Assembly: GCA_017619615.1 (NCBI GenBank)
Contig: JAFZRY010000014.1
Location: forward strand, 90,914-154,913
Direction of reading: 5' to 3'
Length of the DNA stretch: 64,000 bases
Source of the DNA: Lachnospiraceae bacterium
Lineage (GTDB): Bacteria; Bacillota; Clostridia; Lachnospirales; Lachnospiraceae
Shown here in pieces: positions 33,178 through 41,028 of this stretch. The notes under the pieces were generated by a model that saw nothing but the letters and a program-made list of their open reading frames with translations, did not search any database and was not told the DNA's origin. Made by a program: the position numbers and the translations under genes. The first letter of the stretch is position 1, and each line of letters opens with the position of its first letter.

Positions 33178-34218
33178 ATGGATCTTGAAAAACTGTACTC
33201 TGACGTCGACCGGGCCGTCTCTTCCCTGGACTTCCCCCGCATCTGGCCGGGCTTCGCCCCGCTGAAATTCGCCCTGTACGACGCCGAAAAATGCTTTTTT
33301 GACGGCCGCTACATCGACAAAACCGACGATTTCTGCGCCAACACCTCGATCAATTACCGGGGCGAACAGATCGCAATCTGGATGGTGCAGGAGGACCTGC
33401 CCCTCCCCGTCCTGACCTCCAAACTCGTCCACGAAATGTTCCACGGCTTCCAGACCCTGCAGGGCTGGACCTGCTGGCCGGACGAGATGGAAGCCCTGCG
33501 CCGCTACCGCTATGATGCGGAAAACCTGTGTCTCAAACTGCGCGAAAACGAGCTGCTCCTGACATTGCTCGACGGCTTTGACGACACCGCCTTCCGCGAA
33601 CTGACTGCGCTCCGGAAACGCCGCAGCGAATCGTTCCCGTTCGAGTTTTCCTATGAATGCAAGGTCGAGGAGATTGAAGGCACGGCAAATTACGTCGAAT
33701 GGCAGGTCCTGAAACAACTGGACGAAAACGCGGCGGCCGCCCTGACGGACCGGATGCGGCCGGCGATGACGCGCCCGGAGCTCCTGTTCCCGATCCGCGT
33801 CTCCTGCTACTTCACCGGTGCCCTGATGATCCACGCCATGCGGCGGGCCGGCGTGTATGATTTCGCCCCCGCCGAACGGCCCGCGCCCCTGCCGCTCGTG
33901 CGCTCCGCCGCTGCCTCCGACGGCCTCTTCCCCGGCAAGGACGCCTGTTATCGGCAGGTTTCTGACGCGGTCGCATCCTATCAGGAAGAAACCGCCGCGA
34001 TCGTCCGCTCCGCGCTGGACAGGAACGACGTCGTCCTGGAAGGCCCCCTCGAACTCGTCACCGTGAACATCTACAACGCGAGATATCATGACGGTTACGT
34101 GACTTCGACGTACTTCCTGATGTACAGGGACGGCGCGGAAGAGAAGATGATCCCCGGGAATTTCGTGATCAAAATGCGGGACGGGAAAACGATCGATAAA
34201 GTGTACCGGTGGGAATAA
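33178..34218 (+). CDS. Putative zinc metallopeptidase-like protein (HEMFH), unknown family
   Basis: 346 residues from ATG 33178 with GGGGGG-type binding site upstream. The segment SKLVHEMFHGFQTL near residues 83-96 contains HExxH, and EEIEGTANYVEW about 75 residues later offers a possible third ligand (E-x-x-x-x-x-N/E), an arrangement seen in gluzincin-type peptidases. No signal peptide or membrane span is visible, so a cytoplasmic role is likely. The spacing to the DUF362 gene (8 bases) suggests co-transcription. I do not recognise the rest of the protein. Confidence 0.7.
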   Translation: MDLEKLYSDVDRAVSSLDFPRIWPGFAPLKFALYDAEKCFFDGRYIDKTDDFCANTSINYRGEQIAIWMVQEDLPLPVLTSKLVHEMFHGFQTLQGWTCWPDEMEALRRYRYDAENLCLKLRENELLLTLLDGFDDTAFRELTALRKRRSESFPFEFSYECKVEEIEGTANYVEWQVLKQLDENAAAALTDRMRPAMTRPELLFPIRVSCYFTGALMIHAMRRAGVYDFAPAERPAPLPLVRSAAASDGLFPGKDACYRQVSDAVASYQEETAAIVRSALDRNDVVLEGPLELVTVNIYNARYHDGYVTSTYFLMYRDGAEEKMIPGNFVIKMRDGKTIDKVYRWE

Positions 34219-34231
34219 AACCCCGAAAAAC

Positions 34232-34258
34232 CTGACAAAGGAACCGTCCCCCTGTCAG
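34232..34258 (-). repeat. GGGGACGGTTC element with CTGACA/TGTCAG arms, reverse orientation
   Basis: Identical to the copy at 31711-31737. It lies just upstream of the ribosome binding site of the PatB-type gene. Confidence 0.85.
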
Positions 34259-34276
34259 ACCCAAGGAGGAACCTTT

Positions 34277-35476
34277 ATGACCTATGATTTTACCACCATC
34301 ATCCCGCGCGAGGGCAAGGACGCCCTGGCGGTGGAAGGCCTGGGCTGGGGCTTCGGGCCCCGCGCGCCGAAGGAGGGGTTCGATTTCATCCCGATGTGGG
34401 TGGCGGACATGAATTTCCCGACGGCGCCGTCCATCACGCGGAAGATCGTGGAGCGGGCGGAGCATCCGCTGTACGGGTATTTTCTGGCGCAGCCGGCGTA
34501 TTACCAGGCGATTTTCGACTGGCAGAAACGCCACGGCGTGACCGGCCTGGAGAAGTGGCAGATCGGCTACCACAACGGCGTGCTGGGCGGCGTGGCCTCG
34601 CTGACGAAGGCCTTCACCGCGCCCGGCGACAAGGTGCTCATGCACAGCCCCGCGTACATCGGCTTCACCCACGTCCTGGAGGACCTGGGCCGGCGCGCGG
34701 AGCTCTCGCCCATGAAAAAGGACGCGGACGGCGTCTGGCGCATGGATTTTGAGGACATGGAGCGCCGCCTGGCGGAAGAGCACATCCACTTCGCCATTTT
34801 CTGTTCCCCGCACAACCCGACCGGCCGCGTCTGGGAACGGTGGGAGATCGAGCAGGCGATGGCGCTGTACGCGAAATACGACTGCGTCGTGGCCGCGGAT
34901 GAGATCTGGTCCGACCTGATTCTGCCGGGCTATAAGCACATCCCCGTGCAAAGCGTCAGCGATGACGCGCGCCGCCGCACCGTCGCCTTTTATTCGCCCA
35001 GCAAGGGCTTCAACCTTTCCGGCCTCTGGAACAGCTACAGCATCGCGTACGACCGGACTCTTCAGGACCGCATGGTCAAAGAGGGCGATATGTCGCACTA
35101 CAACAGCCTGAACGTCCTCTCCATGCACGCGCTGATGGGCGCCTACAGCGAGGAGGGCGCGGCGTGGCTCGCCCAGCTGCTGGAAGTCCTGCAGGGCAAC
35201 ATCGACCTCGTTTGCGATTTCGTGCGCGATGAGCTGCCCGGCGTCGCGGTCAGCCGCCCGCAGAGCACCTATCTGGTCTTTCTCTGCTGCGACGAGTACG
35301 TCACCCGCACCGGCCGCACCATGGACGACATCATCTCCGCCGCCTGGGACGTCGGCGTCGGCCTCCAGGACGGCCGTCCCTTCTTCGAACCCTTCGGGCT
35401 CCGCCTTAACCTCGCCCTTCCCCGCACCCGCGTGGCCGAAGCCATGCGGCGGCTCAAAGAATACGTCTTTGTATGA
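34277..35476 (+). CDS. MalY/PatB-family PLP-dependent aminotransferase (cystathionine beta-lyase type)
   Basis: 399 residues. FIPMWVADMNFPTAPSI is the characteristic N-terminal motif of the MalY/PatB branch of fold-type I enzymes; FCSPHNPTGRVW and YSPSKGFNLSGL hold the PLP-binding Asn and the Schiff-base Lys. Usual activity is C-S beta-elimination from cystathionine or cystine, with some members acting as aminotransferases. AAGGAGGAACC precedes the ATG. Confidence 0.95.
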   Translation: MTYDFTTIIPREGKDALAVEGLGWGFGPRAPKEGFDFIPMWVADMNFPTAPSITRKIVERAEHPLYGYFLAQPAYYQAIFDWQKRHGVTGLEKWQIGYHNGVLGGVASLTKAFTAPGDKVLMHSPAYIGFTHVLEDLGRRAELSPMKKDADGVWRMDFEDMERRLAEEHIHFAIFCSPHNPTGRVWERWEIEQAMALYAKYDCVVAADEIWSDLILPGYKHIPVQSVSDDARRRTVAFYSPSKGFNLSGLWNSYSIAYDRTLQDRMVKEGDMSHYNSLNVLSMHALMGAYSEEGAAWLAQLLEVLQGNIDLVCDFVRDELPGVAVSRPQSTYLVFLCCDEYVTRTGRTMDDIISAAWDVGVGLQDGRPFFEPFGLRLNLALPRTRVAEAMRRLKEYVFV

Positions 35477-35490
35477 CGGCATAAAACGGG

Positions 35491-35516
35491 GCCACTGGGG
35501 GACGGTTCCCGGTGGC
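35491..35516 (+). repeat. GGGGACGGTTC element with GCCAC/GTGGC arms
   Basis: GCCAC (35491-35495), core GGGGACGGTTCC, GTGGC (35512-35516). The arms differ from other copies but remain complementary. Confidence 0.8.
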
Positions 35517-35519
35517 ACT

Positions 35520-35546
35520 GCCGGAAGGAACCGTCCCCGAATGGCC
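35520..35546 (-). repeat. GGGGACGGTTC element, reverse copy with GCC/GGC arms
   Basis: GGAACCGTCCCC at 35527-35538 forms a 12-bp inverted repeat with the core at 35498-35509; outer GGCCA (35490-35494) and TGGCC (35542-35546) also pair. Confidence 0.75.
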
Positions 35547-35567
35547 TTGCCGCGCGGCATTTTCTCC

Positions 35568-35597
35568 TTGACAGGCGGACGGTTTCCGTGATACAAA
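35568..35597 (+). promoter_or_regulatory. Promoter of yifB-dprA
   Basis: TTGACA (35568-35573), 18-base spacer, TACAAA (35592-35597). The -35 is consensus, the -10 weak. Confidence 0.6.
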
Positions 35598-35607
35598 ATA
35601 ACCGATG

Positions 35608-35644
35608 GCGTTGACGGAAATGATTTCCGGCGGCGCTTTTTTTT
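35608..35644 (+). terminator. Terminator-like hairpin in the yifB leader
   Basis: CGGAAAT-G-ATTTCCG (35615-35629), with partial pairing outside (GGCG/CGCC-type), runs straight into eight T (35637-35644). It lies between the promoter and the yifB ribosome binding site (AAAGGAG at 35660), so it could attenuate expression of yifB and dprA. Confidence 0.6.
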
Positions 35645-35676
35645 GCGCGCCAAAAACGAAAGGAGATTATCGATCT

Positions 35677-37206
35677 ATGTACAGCCAGGCGAATGGCATG
35701 GCTCTTTTCGGCATGGAAGGAGTCCCGATCCACGTGGAGTGCGACTGCTCCACAGGACTGCCCGAGATGTCCATGGTGGGGTATCTGGGCGCGGAAGTGC
35801 GGGAAGCCCGGGACCGCGTCCGTACGGCCCTGAAAAATACCGGCTACCAGCTGCCCCCGCGGCGCATTACGGTCAATCTGGCGCCGGCGGACATCCGGAA
35901 GGAGGGGACGGGTTTCGATCTGGCCATCGCGGTGGCACTGCTCTGCTCCGCGGAGATGGTGGACCTGAACGGATTATTGGACGATACCGTGTTTATCGGC
36001 GAACTGGGGCTGGACGGGCGGCTGGTCCCGGTGAGCGGCGTGCTGACGATGGTCGGCGCCGCGAAAGAAGCGGGCTATGCCTGCTGCGTGGTCCCGGCCG
36101 GCAACGGGGCGGAGGGCGCACTGGTGGAGGGAATCCGGGTCATCGGGCTGGAGAGCCTGGAACAGCTGCCCCTGCTGGCGGCGGGAAAACTGGTCCCGCT
36201 GCCCTGCCGCGTGCACGAACTGCTGCAGGAGGAAAACCGGCGGGAAACGGTGGATTTCGCGGAGGTGAACGGCCAGCGGGCGCTGCGGCGGGCGGCGGAG
36301 GTCGCGGCGGCGGGGCGCCACAACCTGCTGATGATCGGCTCGCCCGGCGCGGGCAAGACCATGGCGGCGCGGCGCATCCCCACCATCCTGCCGCGCCTGT
36401 CGCTGGACGAGGCGCTGGAGGTCTCGCGCATCTACTCCATCTGCGGCCTGCTGACGCCGGAGAGGCCGCTGATCCTGACGCGGCCCTTCCGCAGCCCGCA
36501 TCACACCGTCTCGTCCTTCGCCCTGGTGGGCGGCGGCCGCGTGCCCCGGCCCGGGGAGATCTCGCTGGCGGACCACGGCGTCCTGTTCCTGGACGAGCTG
36601 CCCGAATTCCAGAAAACCGCGCTGGAGGCGCTGCGCCAGCCGCTGGAGGACGGCGAGGTGAGCATCGCGCGCGTGCAGGGCTCCTTCCGCTTCCCCGCGG
36701 ACGTCATGCTGGTGGCGGCCATGAACCCCTGCCGCTGCGGCTATTACCCGGACCGCAGCCGATGCCGCTGCTCCGACGCGGAGGTGGAAAACTATCTGCG
36801 GCGCATCAGCCGCCCGCTGCTGGACCGGATGGACCTGTGCGTGGAGGCTCCGCCGCTGGGCTACGGCGAGCTCACCGGCAAGGCGAAAAACGAGAGCTCG
36901 GCGGCCATCCGCGAACGCGTGGAAGCGGCGCGGGAGCGGCAGGCGGAGCGCTTCCGGGACACGGACATCCTGTTCAATTCGCGCATGACCGCGCGCCAGG
37001 TGAAGCAGTACTGCGGGCTGAGCCGCGAGCAGGACCAGTTCCTGAAGCGCGTGTTTGAGCAGAAAGGGCTGTCCGCGCGGGCGTATCACCGCATTTTAAA
37101 AGTGGCGCGGACCGTCGCGGACCTGCGCGGGGCTGACGAGATCGCGCCGGAGGACCTGGCGGAGGCCGTGGGGTACCGGGCGCCGGCGGAGAAATTCTGG
37201 AGGTGA
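35677..37206 (+). CDS. YifB/ComM-family AAA+ ATPase (Mg-chelatase-like)
   Basis: 509 residues from ATG 35677, with AAAGGAG upstream. An N-terminal Lon-type substrate domain (MYSQANGMALFGMEGVPIHV, GLPEMSMVGYLG) is followed by an AAA+ module: Walker A GSPGAGKTMAARR near residue 220, Walker B HGVLFLDELPEF near 300, and CRCGYYPD. In naturally competent bacteria ComM is a branch-migration helicase acting in recombination of incoming DNA. The direct neighbour is dprA, which supports a DNA-uptake role. Confidence 0.93.
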   Translation: MYSQANGMALFGMEGVPIHVECDCSTGLPEMSMVGYLGAEVREARDRVRTALKNTGYQLPPRRITVNLAPADIRKEGTGFDLAIAVALLCSAEMVDLNGLLDDTVFIGELGLDGRLVPVSGVLTMVGAAKEAGYACCVVPAGNGAEGALVEGIRVIGLESLEQLPLLAAGKLVPLPCRVHELLQEENRRETVDFAEVNGQRALRRAAEVAAAGRHNLLMIGSPGAGKTMAARRIPTILPRLSLDEALEVSRIYSICGLLTPERPLILTRPFRSPHHTVSSFALVGGGRVPRPGEISLADHGVLFLDELPEFQKTALEALRQPLEDGEVSIARVQGSFRFPADVMLVAAMNPCRCGYYPDRSRCRCSDAEVENYLRRISRPLLDRMDLCVEAPPLGYGELTGKAKNESSAAIRERVEAARERQAERFRDTDILFNSRMTARQVKQYCGLSREQDQFLKRVFEQKGLSARAYHRILKVARTVADLRGADEIAPEDLAEAVGYRAPAEKFWR

Positions 37207-37210
37207 GGGG

Positions 37211-38323
37211 ATGGAAAGACGGGATTATCTGTATTTTCTGGCCGCGATGCCGGAGGCGTCGCCGCTGCTGCTCCGCCGCCTGCTCAGCCTGTACGGGGAC
37301 CCGGAAGCGGTGTTCCGCGAGGAGAAACTGCCGGTCTCCGCGCTGCGGCAGGAGGCCGTGGACGAGGCGAAAAAGCGCCTGCCGGAGATCTTAAAGGCGC
37401 GCGACGAGGCGGAGAAGGCGGGGATCGTCTGGGTCAGCTGCGAGGAGGCCGCGTATCCGGCCCGGCTGGCCGCACTGGGCGATGCGCCGCTCGGGATCTT
37501 TGTGAAAGGGAAGGTGCCGCCGGAGGAGACGCCGTCCGTCGGGATCATCGGCGCGCGGAGCTGCACGCCCTACGGCCGCCTGATGGCGGAACGGTTCGGC
37601 GGGGAACTGGGGGAACGGGGGCTGTCGGTGATCAGCGGGATGGCGCGCGGGATCGACGGGGTCGCGCAGGAAGCGGCGCTGGAGCGCGGCGGCGCCTCGT
37701 TCGCGGTGCTCGGCTGCGGCGCGGACGTGTGCTATCCGCCGGGGAACCGGAAACTGTACGACGCACTGGCGGAAAAGGGCGGCCTGCTGACCGAATATCC
37801 GCCGGGTACGCCGCCGCTGCCGCATCATTTCCCGCTGCGGAACCGGCTGATCGCGGCGCTCTCGGACGTCCTGCTCGTGATCGAGGCGCGCGAAAAAAGC
37901 GGCTCGCAGATCACGGTGGACCAGGCGCTGGAGCAGGGCAGGGAAGTGCTGGCCCTCCCCGGCCGCGTGGGCGACGCCCTGTCCGCCGGCTGCCTGAAAC
38001 TGATCGCCCAGGGGGCCGGCGTCCTGACCTGCTGCGGCGACGTATACGAAGCGCTGGGCATGGACGCCGCGAAGATCGCGAACGCCGCCGGATCCGCCTC
38101 CGGGAGCGGCGCCCCGGCCTCCGGCCCCTCCCGCAGCGGCGGCGAACTCCCCGCGCCTCTCAAACAGATCTGGCGCCACATGGGCACGGACCCCGTGCAC
38201 GTGGAGGAACTCCTGGCGGCGGAAGAGGAGCTGACGATGGGGGAAATTTCGCTGCGGCTGCTGGAACTGGAAACAAGGGGATATATCCGGCAGACGCCGG
38301 GGGGAGGGTATATGAAACGGTAG
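37211..38323 (+). CDS. dprA: DNA processing protein A
   Basis: 370 residues, 4 bases after the yifB stop. The Rossmann core is clear: VGIIGARSCTPYGRLMAE, VISGMARGIDGVAQEAAL, VLGCGADVCYPPGNR, FPLRNRLIAALSD and LEQGREVLALPGRV. An N-terminal SAM-like part and a C-terminal winged helix (about residues 310-370) complete the usual architecture, joined by a Ser/Gly/Ala-rich linker near residue 297-312. DprA loads RecA on single-stranded DNA during transformation. Confidence 0.96.
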   Translation: MERRDYLYFLAAMPEASPLLLRRLLSLYGDPEAVFREEKLPVSALRQEAVDEAKKRLPEILKARDEAEKAGIVWVSCEEAAYPARLAALGDAPLGIFVKGKVPPEETPSVGIIGARSCTPYGRLMAERFGGELGERGLSVISGMARGIDGVAQEAALERGGASFAVLGCGADVCYPPGNRKLYDALAEKGGLLTEYPPGTPPLPHHFPLRNRLIAALSDVLLVIEAREKSGSQITVDQALEQGREVLALPGRVGDALSAGCLKLIAQGAGVLTCCGDVYEALGMDAAKIANAAGSASGSGAPASGPSRSGGELPAPLKQIWRHMGTDPVHVEELLAAEEELTMGEISLRLLELETRGYIRQTPGGGYMKR

Positions 38324-38428
38324 AGAAACAGAAGGTGGTTATCGATGTTTTGAGAAAAACAGAACTGTTTATCACGTTCCTTCAAACCGTATCACAGGGA
38401 TCGATCTCCTTTCGGCCCGAATCAAAAA

Positions 38429-38462
38429 CAGGGCCAGGAAGAACCGTCCCTCAGTGGCCCTG
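38429..38462 (-). repeat. GGGACGGTTC element with CAGGGCCA/TGGCCCTG arms, reverse orientation
   Basis: The core GAACCGTCCC (38441-38450) is enclosed by an 8-bp pair of arms, CAGGGCCA (38429-38436) and TGGCCCTG (38455-38462). Confidence 0.8.
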
Positions 38463-38465
38463 TGC

Positions 38466-38506
38466 AAAAAGAGATGGTGCTTTCCCAAGAGAAAACACCA
38501 TCCCTT
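38466..38506 (-). terminator. Terminator of the LRR surface-protein gene
   Basis: Read on the minus strand, GATGGTG-TTTTC and GAAAG-CACCATC (38502-38473) form a long stem, followed by TCTTTTT. Confidence 0.8.
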
Positions 38507-38541
38507 TCCGTTTTCAGTTCCCCGGAGACCGGTCGTCCGGC

Positions 38542-40803
38542 TTAGTCGAAGTATGCCTCCGCGTACTGATTGTACAGATACAGCGCCCGGGCCAGGTTCG
38601 CCAGGTTCTCGTTGCTGCTGTTAAACACAGCGTTGGCGTAGCTGAGCGCGCAGAACTTCATGGTGCGGGTCTGGCCGTTGTACGTGGCCTTCACGGTGAA
38701 CATCTTGTCCAGGTCGACGCTCGCGATGCCGGGGATGCTGACGTACCACTTCTTGCCGCTCTTGATGACTTCGTAGGACTTGCCGCTTGCGTTCTTGGCC
38801 GTGACCTGTTTGGTGAAGTACACGCGGATCTCCGTGTCGCCTTCCAGGTTCAGGGAGAAGCTGTCGTAGCCGACGGTCTTCTTCGCGTCGGTCGGGACGA
38901 CGCGGGTCAGGGCCTCGTCGGGTTCGACGGCGGCCGCTTCGTCGTTCAAGTAACCTTCCGGGTTAGCGAAGTTCTCCAGGTTGAAATCGAAGTAGTTCTG
39001 GGCGGCGCCGCCGAAGTGCAGGATGGCCTTGGCCAGGTTGATGCTCTTTTCGGTGTTGTCCGGGTTGCCGATGATCAGGCTGGCCCAGTCGGCGACGCAG
39101 AAATCCAGGGCGCTGCCTTCCACAAAAGCGCCGCCCCGGAGCAGCTTCATCTGCTCGCCGTTCTCATCGTACACGGTCAGGGTGACCGGGCAGGTCATTT
39201 CCTTCATGGCGATATTGCTGTAGGACAGGCGGAACTGGTTCGAACTGGCCGTGTAGCCGTGCTCCTTGTCGCGGATCAGTTCAAAGTCGAGCGTCGTTTC
39301 CGCTTCGCCGTGGAAGACCAGTTTGGCCGTGACCGCGGTTTCCGGCGCCTTGAAGAAGAAGTTGATGCCGATCTTGCCTTCCAGGGCCAGCGTCATGCCG
39401 CTGATCTGTACGAACGCCACGTCTTCGAACTGCGCGGTGTAGGTGGCGGGCCCGGTGACTTCTGTGATCTTGGGATTCCAGCCGGAGAAGGTGTACTGAT
39501 GGAAGTCTTCGCCTTCTCTGACAGGCGTCTCGCCTTCGTAGACGGGCAGTTCGCCGACCGGGGCGTCGCTGCTCTGCAGGACCGTGCCGTCGTAGTTCAC
39601 GAAAGTGACGGTGCAGTACTCGTCATACTGCGCGGTGTAGGTGGCGGGCTCGGTGGCGGGGACGATCTCGGAATCCCAGCCGGAGAACGTATAGCTGTGG
39701 AGCGGTTCGCCTTCCCGGGCCGGGGTCTCGCCTTCGTAGACGGGCAGCTCGCCGGCCGGGACGTCGCTGCTCTGGAGGAGCGTGCCGTCCCAGTTCACGA
39801 ATTCGATGGTAAAGGACTCGGTGAATTTCGCGGTCACGGCCGTGCCGAGGGTATCCAGCACGGAGGAAGCGTTCCATTCGGCGTCCGTGGACAGCAGCGT
39901 GTCGTCCGCGTCATACCAGCCGAGGAATTCCTCGCCCTCGTCGGGGTAGGCGTAAAGAAGGAGGAAGGGATTTCCGTTCATGATGGTCTGCCAGCAGGCG
40001 ACGGTGCCGGAGCCGGACGCGCTCAAACTGTCCAGATGGAGATCGGGGCAGGCGCTCATGTCGATGGTCTTGAAGTGGTTGCCGGCCAGGTTCAGTACTC
40101 TCAGGCCGGAGCAGTCGCTCAGGTCGAGCGTGCTGAAGTTGTTGTCCTTCGCATTGAGCGTCGAGAGGGACGAGCAGCCGCTCAGGTCCAGATCCTCCAG
40201 CAGGTTGTTTCCGCAGTCCAGCGTGACGATCTGCGGGCAGTCGCTCAGGTCCAGCCGAGTCAGCCGGTTGCCGCTGCAGAAGATGCCGGTGCTGAGGCCG
40301 GAGCAGCCGCTGAGGTTCAGCGAAGTCAGTTCGTTGTCGTCGCAGATCAGGCAGTAGAGGCTTTCGCAGTTCGAGAAATCCAGCGTCTGCAGGGACCCGT
40401 TGTCGACTTCCACGTCGCCCAGCTCCGGGCAGTCCGAGGCGTCAATGGCCGTGATCCGGTTTCCGGAAAGATACAGGCCGATCATTTCGGTGAAACCGCT
40501 GACGTCGAGCGTGCCGACGAGGTCGCTGTCGCTCCAGCTGATCATCATGACCTGGTAAGGATCTCCATAAGGCATGAACACCCAGCCGTCGGCCCAGGTC
40601 ATGGGATCGTTCACGTCATAGTCCTCGTTCAGTTTCGTGCCGTTCTTCACGCCGTCTTCATCCTCGGTCTCCAGGAAGGCGGCGAGCTGGTCATACTCGT
40701 ACTCGCTGTAGCCTTCCGGCGCCGCCCATGCCGTGCGGAGGGTCAGGAGCGACACCAGCGTCATCAGGGCGAACGCGGCGGTCAGGAACTTTTTCATTTT
40801 CAT
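38542..40803 (-). CDS. Secreted LRR surface protein with two InlB-type repeats
   Basis: 753 residues. Signal peptide (KFLTAAFALMTLVSLLTLRTAWAA); LRRs at about 90-260 of the type L-x-x-L-D-L-S-x-C-x-x-L with a Cys or Asn at fixed positions; a bridging beta region (GEEFLGWYDADD); two tandem InlB-B-like repeats at about 330-455, nearly identical in GELPVYEGETP and YTFSGW; and a C-terminal domain with LALEGKIGINFFFKAPE and TLDFELIRDKEHGYTAS. No LPXTG, SLH or GW anchor is seen, so retention on the cell is unclear. It has its own promoter and terminator and is probably involved in adhesion. Confidence 0.88.
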   Translation of the reverse strand: MKMKKFLTAAFALMTLVSLLTLRTAWAAPEGYSEYEYDQLAAFLETEDEDGVKNGTKLNEDYDVNDPMTWADGWVFMPYGDPYQVMMISWSDSDLVGTLDVSGFTEMIGLYLSGNRITAIDASDCPELGDVEVDNGSLQTLDFSNCESLYCLICDDNELTSLNLSGCSGLSTGIFCSGNRLTRLDLSDCPQIVTLDCGNNLLEDLDLSGCSSLSTLNAKDNNFSTLDLSDCSGLRVLNLAGNHFKTIDMSACPDLHLDSLSASGSGTVACWQTIMNGNPFLLLYAYPDEGEEFLGWYDADDTLLSTDAEWNASSVLDTLGTAVTAKFTESFTIEFVNWDGTLLQSSDVPAGELPVYEGETPAREGEPLHSYTFSGWDSEIVPATEPATYTAQYDEYCTVTFVNYDGTVLQSSDAPVGELPVYEGETPVREGEDFHQYTFSGWNPKITEVTGPATYTAQFEDVAFVQISGMTLALEGKIGINFFFKAPETAVTAKLVFHGEAETTLDFELIRDKEHGYTASSNQFRLSYSNIAMKEMTCPVTLTVYDENGEQMKLLRGGAFVEGSALDFCVADWASLIIGNPDNTEKSINLAKAILHFGGAAQNYFDFNLENFANPEGYLNDEAAAVEPDEALTRVVPTDAKKTVGYDSFSLNLEGDTEIRVYFTKQVTAKNASGKSYEVIKSGKKWYVSIPGIASVDLDKMFTVKATYNGQTRTMKFCALSYANAVFNSSNENLANLARALYLYNQYAEAYFD

Positions 40804-40884
40804 GGGATACCTCCGAAAAAGGACCGGCGGCGCCGGATGGCGGGGATCTGTCGCCGGAGGGGCGCCGCTTGGTCGAGTGGCCTC

Positions 40885-40913
40885 ATTATAACACAGGACC
40901 GGGAGCGATGCAA
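40885..40913 (-). promoter_or_regulatory. Promoter of the LRR surface-protein gene
   Basis: On the minus strand TTGCAT (40913-40908), 17-base spacer, consensus TATAAT (40890-40885), about 80 bases before the start codon. The leader includes GGCGCCGCCGG-type palindromes. Confidence 0.8.
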
Positions 40914-40946
40914 AGCGGCCCCGGAGGTTTTGCGTGAAAAAAGTTC

Positions 40947-40975
40947 TTGCATATTTTTTTGTTATCGTCTATCAT
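40947..40975 (+). promoter_or_regulatory. Promoter of topA
   Basis: TTGCAT (40947-40952), 17-base A+T-rich spacer, TATCAT (40970-40975), 54 bases before the topA start. Divergent from the LRR promoter, 35 bases apart. Confidence 0.7.
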
Positions 40976-41028
40976 CGTGATTTGTCAGCGTGCGCAAGCG
41001 CGAATCGGAAGGAAAATCAGGAGGCACC

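Noticed and set aside
37729..40980. A 1083-codon plus-strand frame across dprA and the LRR gene
   Set aside because: It runs antisense to the LRR gene and out of frame with dprA; the length comes from codon bias, and both other readings have clear domains.
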